Shown here in pieces: positions 43,920 through 47,485 of a DNA stretch of 47,485 nucleotides (position 1 is the first letter of the stretch; every line of letters begins with the position of its first letter). The notes below the pieces were generated by a model. The model did no database searches, had not been told where the DNA came from, and saw nothing but the letters and a program-made list of their open reading frames with translations. A program made the position numbers and the translations under genes. This DNA comes from CAMCTV01 sp964420985 (GTDB lineage Bacteria > Bacteroidota > Bacteroidia > Flavobacteriales_D > Sanyastnellaceae). The stretch lies in NCBI GenBank assembly GCA_964420985.1, contig CAYQUT010000024.1, positions 1 through 47,485 on the forward strand. Reading direction: 5' to 3'.

Positions 43920-43935
43920 CAATGTTACCCTTTTT
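43909..43935. terminator. Bidirectional rho-independent terminator
   Basis: AAAAAGGGTAAC, loop AAT, GTTACCCTTTTT. A perfect 12-base stem that contains the stop codon of the upstream gene (43917-43919). T-runs on both strands also serve typA, which ends at 43954 on the minus strand. Confidence 0.9.
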
Positions 43936-43953
43936 ACACTTTCAAATTTTCAA

Positions 43954-45765
43954 TTAATATTTTCCTAAATCTTTACCGAAGCGCTTGCGGTCATTTTCAT
44001 TCAAATAAATCTTGCGCAAACGGATGGACTTTGGTGTTACTTCAACATATTCATCCGCACCAATGTACTCCAACGCCTCTTCCAAAGTAAACTTAATAGG
44101 AGGAGCCATGACGGTTTTGGCATCGGTACCTGATGCACGCATGTTGGTCAATTGCTTGGTCTTGGTAACGTTTACCACCAAGTCATTGTCACGAGAGTGC
44201 TCTCCGATAACCTGACCCTCGTATACTTCCTCCATGGCCTCAACAAAGAACTTACCTCTGTCCTGCAGGTTACTGATACTGTAGGCAACAGCATTACCTG
44301 TTTCCATACAAATCAATGAACCGTTCAAACGACCTGGGATTTCATCTTTCATGGGTTGATATTCCTTGAATCGGTGGTTCATGATGGCCTCTCCTTGAGT
44401 AGCGGTCAACAAATAACTTCTCAACCCAATGATACCGCGTGATGGAATTTCGAACTCAATTACCGTTCTATCCCCCTTGGGTTCCATATTTTTCATTTCA
44501 CCCTTGCGCTTAGAAACCGCCTCAATGGCAGTACCTGCCATGTCAGAAGGCAAGTCAATGGTCAACTCCTCCATTGGCTCCATTTTCACCCCATCCACTA
44601 CTTTCAAGATTACTCTTGGCTGACCAATTTGCAACTCATAACCTTCACGGCGCATGGTTTCAATCAATACTGACAAATGCAATACACCACGACCAAATAC
44701 ATTAAAACGATCTGCCTTATCGGTATCCTGAACACGCAACGCCAAGTTCTTCTCCAACTCCTTTTCTAATCTTTCTTTGATGTGACGGCTCGTTACAAAC
44801 TTACCTTCTCTACCAAAGAATGGAGAATCATTGATGGTAAACAACATACTCATGGTTGGCTCATCCACATTGATGCTTGGCAATGCCTCTGGATTTTCGA
44901 AATCCGTGAACGTATCACCAATTTCAAAATTTTCGATACCATTGATGGCACAAATATCACCTGACACCACTGAATCCACCTTTCTCTTGCCCAATCCTTC
45001 AAAAACATACAATTCTTTGATTCTGCCCTTGGTGATAGAACCATCTCTTTTGACCAAAGAAACGTTCATACCTGCCTTCAACTCACCGCGATGTAACTTA
45101 CCGATGGCCATACGTCCTGTATAGGTTGAATAGTCCAAAGAGGTAACCAACATTTGAGGAATACCTTCTCTTGATATGGGAGCAGGAATCTTATCAATAA
45201 CCATATCCAAAAGCGGCTCAATCGTTCCAGTCGGGGTTTTCCAATCCAATCCCATCCAATTGTTCTTTGCAGAACCATATACTACAGGGAAATCCAATTG
45301 GTCTTCATTGGCACCTAGGTTAAACATCAAGTCAAATACTTGCTCGTGCACTTCCTCAGGAGTGCAATTTTCCTTGTCTACTTTGTTGATGACCACAATG
45401 GGCTTCAATCCCATTTGTAACGCTTTTTGTAATACAAAACGAGTCTGTGGCATAGCACCTTCAAATGCATCTACCAATAGCAAAGCTCCTTCTGCCATAT
45501 TCAATACGCGTTCTACTTCACCGCCAAAGTCACTGTGACCTGGGGTATCAATGATATTGATTTTGTAACCTTTATAAGGAATAGAAACGTTTTTGGCCAA
45601 GATGGTAATACCGCGCTCACGCTCAATATCATTGTTGTCCAATACCAACTCTTCTGATGTTTCATGTTCTTTGAAAAGCTTACCAGCCAACAACATCTTG
45701 TCCACCAGGGTAGTCTTACCGTGGTCAACGTGCGCGATAATCGCGATATTTCTAATCTTTTGCAT
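43954..45765 (-). CDS. typA: Translational GTPase TypA/BipA
   Basis: 603 residues, normal. G1 AHVDHGKTT (about 10-18), G2 region ERERGITI, G3 DTPGHSDFGGEVERVL, G4 NKVD. Domains II, III and V follow, and the BipA-specific C-terminal domain holds the end (LEEALEYIGADEYVEVTPKSIRLRKIYL). It acts on ribosome assembly and translation under stress or low temperature. Start at 45765, MQKIRNIAIIAHVDHG; the frame is open six codons further. Confidence 0.97.
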   Translation of the reverse strand: MQKIRNIAIIAHVDHGKTTLVDKMLLAGKLFKEHETSEELVLDNNDIERERGITILAKNVSIPYKGYKINIIDTPGHSDFGGEVERVLNMAEGALLLVDAFEGAMPQTRFVLQKALQMGLKPIVVINKVDKENCTPEEVHEQVFDLMFNLGANEDQLDFPVVYGSAKNNWMGLDWKTPTGTIEPLLDMVIDKIPAPISREGIPQMLVTSLDYSTYTGRMAIGKLHRGELKAGMNVSLVKRDGSITKGRIKELYVFEGLGKRKVDSVVSGDICAINGIENFEIGDTFTDFENPEALPSINVDEPTMSMLFTINDSPFFGREGKFVTSRHIKERLEKELEKNLALRVQDTDKADRFNVFGRGVLHLSVLIETMRREGYELQIGQPRVILKVVDGVKMEPMEELTIDLPSDMAGTAIEAVSKRKGEMKNMEPKGDRTVIEFEIPSRGIIGLRSYLLTATQGEAIMNHRFKEYQPMKDEIPGRLNGSLICMETGNAVAYSISNLQDRGKFFVEAMEEVYEGQVIGEHSRDNDLVVNVTKTKQLTNMRASGTDAKTVMAPPIKFTLEEALEYIGADEYVEVTPKSIRLRKIYLNENDRKRFGKDLGKY

Positions 45766-45780
45766 AAAATAAATTCGGCG

Positions 45781-45807
45781 CAAAAGTACACATTACCTGG
45801 GGCTCAA
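45781..45807 (-). promoter_or_regulatory. Promoter of typA
   Basis: Minus strand: TTG (45807-45805), 16-base spacer, TACTTTTG (45788-45781). It is 15 bases before the ATG at 45765. The spacer is one base short of the usual range. Confidence 0.45.
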
Positions 45808-45832
45808 AACGAATTATTTCTTTGAAAAGATT

Positions 45833-45860
45833 TTGTTATTGCCAATTTTCATTACATTTA
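45833..45860 (+). promoter_or_regulatory. Promoter of the first beta-barrel gene
   Basis: TTG (45833-45835), 17-base spacer, TACATTTA (45853-45860), one mismatch at the last base. The leader would be about 9 bases. Confidence 0.4.
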
Positions 45861-45873
45861 TAAAACCTTGACT

Positions 45874-46605
45874 ATGTGCACCTTAACCTACCAACCACTG
45901 AAAGTGGTCTGTCTCATATTGGCAATTTCGATGTTTTTATTGACATCGTATAATTCAAGGTGTCAAATCCTCGGTGACTTTTTATCTACATCAACAACAC
46001 TCAACCTAGGTTGGAATTTCATTGATGACAATGCGCAAGCTTACAATGGTTTATTCAAAAAAGAATCATACCTCTCTTCTCCTATACCCAATAGAATATC
46101 GATTATCAAACCGATTCAAGGAAAAATTAAAGCGGCATTCAATATCGGATACACCAAAATGCAGCCAGAATATTATAGAGCGCGCTATCTTTCTCCGGGG
46201 CACTTTCTGTTTCTTGATTTGAATTTCAGGTACCAATGGAATATAATCAATAGTCAACAATTTAGAATGGGAATGATGCGCAATGTACCAGGCGCATCTG
46301 TCTTTAGTCAGATGGCCATTTCTGCATTTCCTATTCTCGGGCTGGGCTATTCATCGCGCAGTCAAACGGTATTTGAAAGGACTTTAACAGGAAACTTTGG
46401 AATTGGGGCAACTTTTTGGCTGAAACAAAACAAATCGGGTATTACCTTTCAATCACTCGCCAAAATAGGCATACAAAAGCCCATATTACATGCCGGAAGC
46501 AACTACATCAACCACAGCGTCAGTTATGTGTACGTCATCAAATCCAAGACCAGATACCGAAGGGGGTCCGGGCCTAAAATCATAAAATCAAGACAGAGAA
46601 TATAA
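45874..46605 (+). CDS. Outer-membrane beta-barrel family protein, first of a tandem pair
   Basis: 243 residues from the ATG at 45874. Hydrophobic N-terminus (VVCLILAISMFLLTSYNSRCQ) with a likely signal cleavage near residue 30; a Cys there (SRCQI) is not in a good lipobox. The mature part shows the pattern of Flavobacteriales OmpA-N-like barrels: LGWNFIDDN, PIPNRISIIKPIQGKIKAAFNIGYTKM, FLFLDLNFRYQWNI, FPILGLGYSSRSQTVF, GNFGIGATFWLKQNKSGITFQSLAKIG and SNYINHSVSYVYVI. Alternating strands suit an eight-stranded barrel. No OmpA peptidoglycan domain. About 40% identical by eye with the next gene in the aligned blocks. A basic tail ends the protein. Confidence 0.75.
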   Translation: MCTLTYQPLKVVCLILAISMFLLTSYNSRCQILGDFLSTSTTLNLGWNFIDDNAQAYNGLFKKESYLSSPIPNRISIIKPIQGKIKAAFNIGYTKMQPEYYRARYLSPGHFLFLDLNFRYQWNIINSQQFRMGMMRNVPGASVFSQMAISAFPILGLGYSSRSQTVFERTLTGNFGIGATFWLKQNKSGITFQSLAKIGIQKPILHAGSNYINHSVSYVYVIKSKTRYRRGSGPKIIKSRQRI

Positions 46606-46619
46606 TTTCTGATAGGTAA

Positions 46620-46653
46620 TTGCGTGAAGTCAGAAAAAAAAACCATAGTTTTG
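46620..46653 (+). promoter_or_regulatory. Promoter of the second beta-barrel gene, leaderless arrangement
   Basis: TTG (46620-46622), 23-base spacer, TAGTTTTG (46646-46653), four bases, ATG at 46658. Upper end of the usual spacer range. Confidence 0.5.
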
Positions 46654-46657
46654 TCTT

Positions 46658-47398
46658 ATGGTGCGTTTTGAGTTGAGCAATGGTTGCGTAAGCAAGACCT
46701 TCTTGGTTGTGCTTTGTAGTCTATGTTTTCAATTATCCCCTGCACAATTTTTACGCAATTTCAGATCCAAACCAACCACATTTCAAGGAGGCTGGAACAT
46801 CATTGATGACAACCGCAATTCCTTTCAAGACCTGCTTAGTTTTAAATCTTTGTATAGCAATGCTTTTCCCGGAAAATTCTCGGCCATGAAAACATTGTCA
46901 GGAAGATTAAAAGGTGAAGTCAACCTAGGGTTTTCTAAAATGAAGCAGAGCTATTATAAGGAAAGGTATGTTTACCCTGGGATTTTCACATGTATAGACA
47001 TCAATTTCAGAATACAATACAATCCGTTTGATAAGTTTTTTGACAACTTGTATTATCCAAGACAAGGCCATGCCTTGCTCAACAAAATCAGTTTGGGAGG
47101 AGTGAACATTGCTCCGCTATTTGGATTGGGCTTTACATCACGAACGCAGACGGTATTTGACAGGGCGATGACGTTTAATTTTGGTGTTGTAGGAACGTAT
47201 TGGTTTGTACGAAACAAAGTGGGCATCACCATGCAGAGTGTTGGAAAGTTGGGATTACAGACACCGTTTTTAAAATCGGGTAGCAATTACATTCACCACA
47301 GTATTGGATTGGTGTATGTATCGCGTGGAGATTTGTACTACCGGAGTCAGCGATACCGCAAGGCTGGCAGAAGAACACAAAATCGTGTTCGTTTGTAA
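46658..47398 (+). CDS. Outer-membrane beta-barrel family protein, second of a tandem pair
   Basis: 246 residues. Signal peptide near 1-29 (KTFLVVLCSLCFQLSPAQ), with a rather long n-region; a TTG at 46670 could be an alternative start. Shares blocks with its neighbour: GGWNIIDDN (GWNFIDDN), LKGEVNLGFSKMKQSYYKERYVYPG (KAAFNIGYTKMQPEYYRARYLSPG, compared piecewise), FGLGFTSRTQTVFDRAMTFNFGV, VGITMQSVGKLGLQTPFLKSGSNYIHHSIG. Clearly a duplication. The end is strongly basic (Arg-rich). It stands just upstream of the tRNA-Met, whose -33 element overlaps its stop codon. Confidence 0.75.
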   Translation: MVRFELSNGCVSKTFLVVLCSLCFQLSPAQFLRNFRSKPTTFQGGWNIIDDNRNSFQDLLSFKSLYSNAFPGKFSAMKTLSGRLKGEVNLGFSKMKQSYYKERYVYPGIFTCIDINFRIQYNPFDKFFDNLYYPRQGHALLNKISLGGVNIAPLFGLGFTSRTQTVFDRAMTFNFGVVGTYWFVRNKVGITMQSVGKLGLQTPFLKSGSNYIHHSIGLVYVSRGDLYYRSQRYRKAGRRTQNRVRL

Positions 47399-47422
47399 AA
47401 CAAAAAAATTTGTTTATATTTG
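47393..47422 (+). promoter_or_regulatory. Promoter of the tRNA-Met gene
   Basis: TTG (47393-47395), 19-base spacer, TATATTTG (47415-47422). Both consensus elements are intact with ideal spacing, 11 bases before the tRNA 5' end. The TTG ends at the base before the stop codon of the beta-barrel gene. Confidence 0.7.
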
Positions 47423-47433
47423 CACCCGCTTTT

Positions 47434-47485
47434 GGCGAGGTAGCTCAGCTGGTTAGAGCGCATGATTCATAATCATGAGGTCGAG
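47434..47485 (+). tRNA. tRNA-Met (CAT), 3' part cut off by the window edge
   Basis: Acceptor 5' strand GGCGAGG, D-arm GCTC...GAGC, anticodon stem CATGA/TCATG with loop TTCATAA, giving anticodon CAT at 47468-47470. The G at position 1 argues against initiator tRNA. Elongator Met is most likely; an Ile tRNA with lysidine-modified CAT is possible and cannot be excluded without the T-arm and acceptor 3' strand. Confidence 0.88.

Noticed and set aside
1..47485. CRISPR arrays, insertion sequences, prophage, toxin-antitoxin or defence genes
   Set aside because: No direct-repeat arrays, transposases, integrases or recognisable defence domains were seen on either strand.

Overview
This window comes from a member of the Bacteroidota, most likely a Flavobacteriales lineage. 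The evidence is the LpxC-FabZ fusion gene, type IX secretion (T9SS) C-terminal sorting domains of both kinds, DUF4301 and DUF4369 proteins, a FeoB-associated Cys-rich small protein, the near absence of Shine-Dalgarno sequences, and repeated promoter elements of the Bacteroidota form (TTG near -33, TAnnTTTG near -7). No phage, plasmid, IS element, CRISPR array or rRNA operon is visible. Genes are tightly packed, and no gene-free stretch exceeds 300 bases.

Layout. 1-4.1 kb: a truncated secreted protein, an ECF sigma factor, an 877-residue choice-of-anchor L protein with a T9SS type B domain, and a helical hypothetical. 4.1-9.2 kb: a small exported protein, rpoN, a degenerate PAP2-like membrane protein, galE, and a DUF4301 protein behind a structured leader. 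9.2-14 kb, minus strand: alpha-L-fucosidase, O-methyltransferase, lpxC/fabZ, lpxA and a lone ABC ATPase. 14-17.8 kb: a DASS carboxylate transporter, then a GT2-ECF sigma-rsmG operon on the minus strand. 17.8-23.9 kb: a secreted lysyl-endopeptidase-like protease, a protein with six Cys-rich repeats (both T9SS type A) and mnmA. 23.9-29.4 kb: an ECF sigma factor overlapping a membrane-tethered PKD protein with a degenerate type B domain, then a 1196-residue mosaic T9SS cargo. 29.5-34.6 kb: argS diverging from ribBA, a ureohydrolase, and hypotheticals. 34.8-39 kb: a TPR membrane protein, feoA-feoB-small Cys protein, and der. 39-47.5 kb: ettA-pyrD, a TlpA-like thioredoxin protein with a helical partner, typA, two tandem paralogous beta-barrel proteins, and the 5' part of a tRNA-Met.

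Most of the window is housekeeping: lipid A synthesis, translation factors and tRNA modification, riboflavin, pyrimidine synthesis and iron uptake. These genes are interleaved with large secreted surface proteins. The T9SS machinery itself is not here.

The most notable signals are: (1) a TAnnTTTG element placed exactly four bases before the start codon in six genes, plus two near matches, implying leaderless mRNAs; (2) the ECF sigma / tethered PKD / CHU_C-like protein pair; (3) a RibBA whose cyclohydrolase half has lost its zinc and catalytic motifs; (4) three convergent gene pairs that share one TTAA as the stop codon of both genes; (5) a perfect palindrome upstream of feoA. All names rest on motif recognition by eye; no database search was possible.
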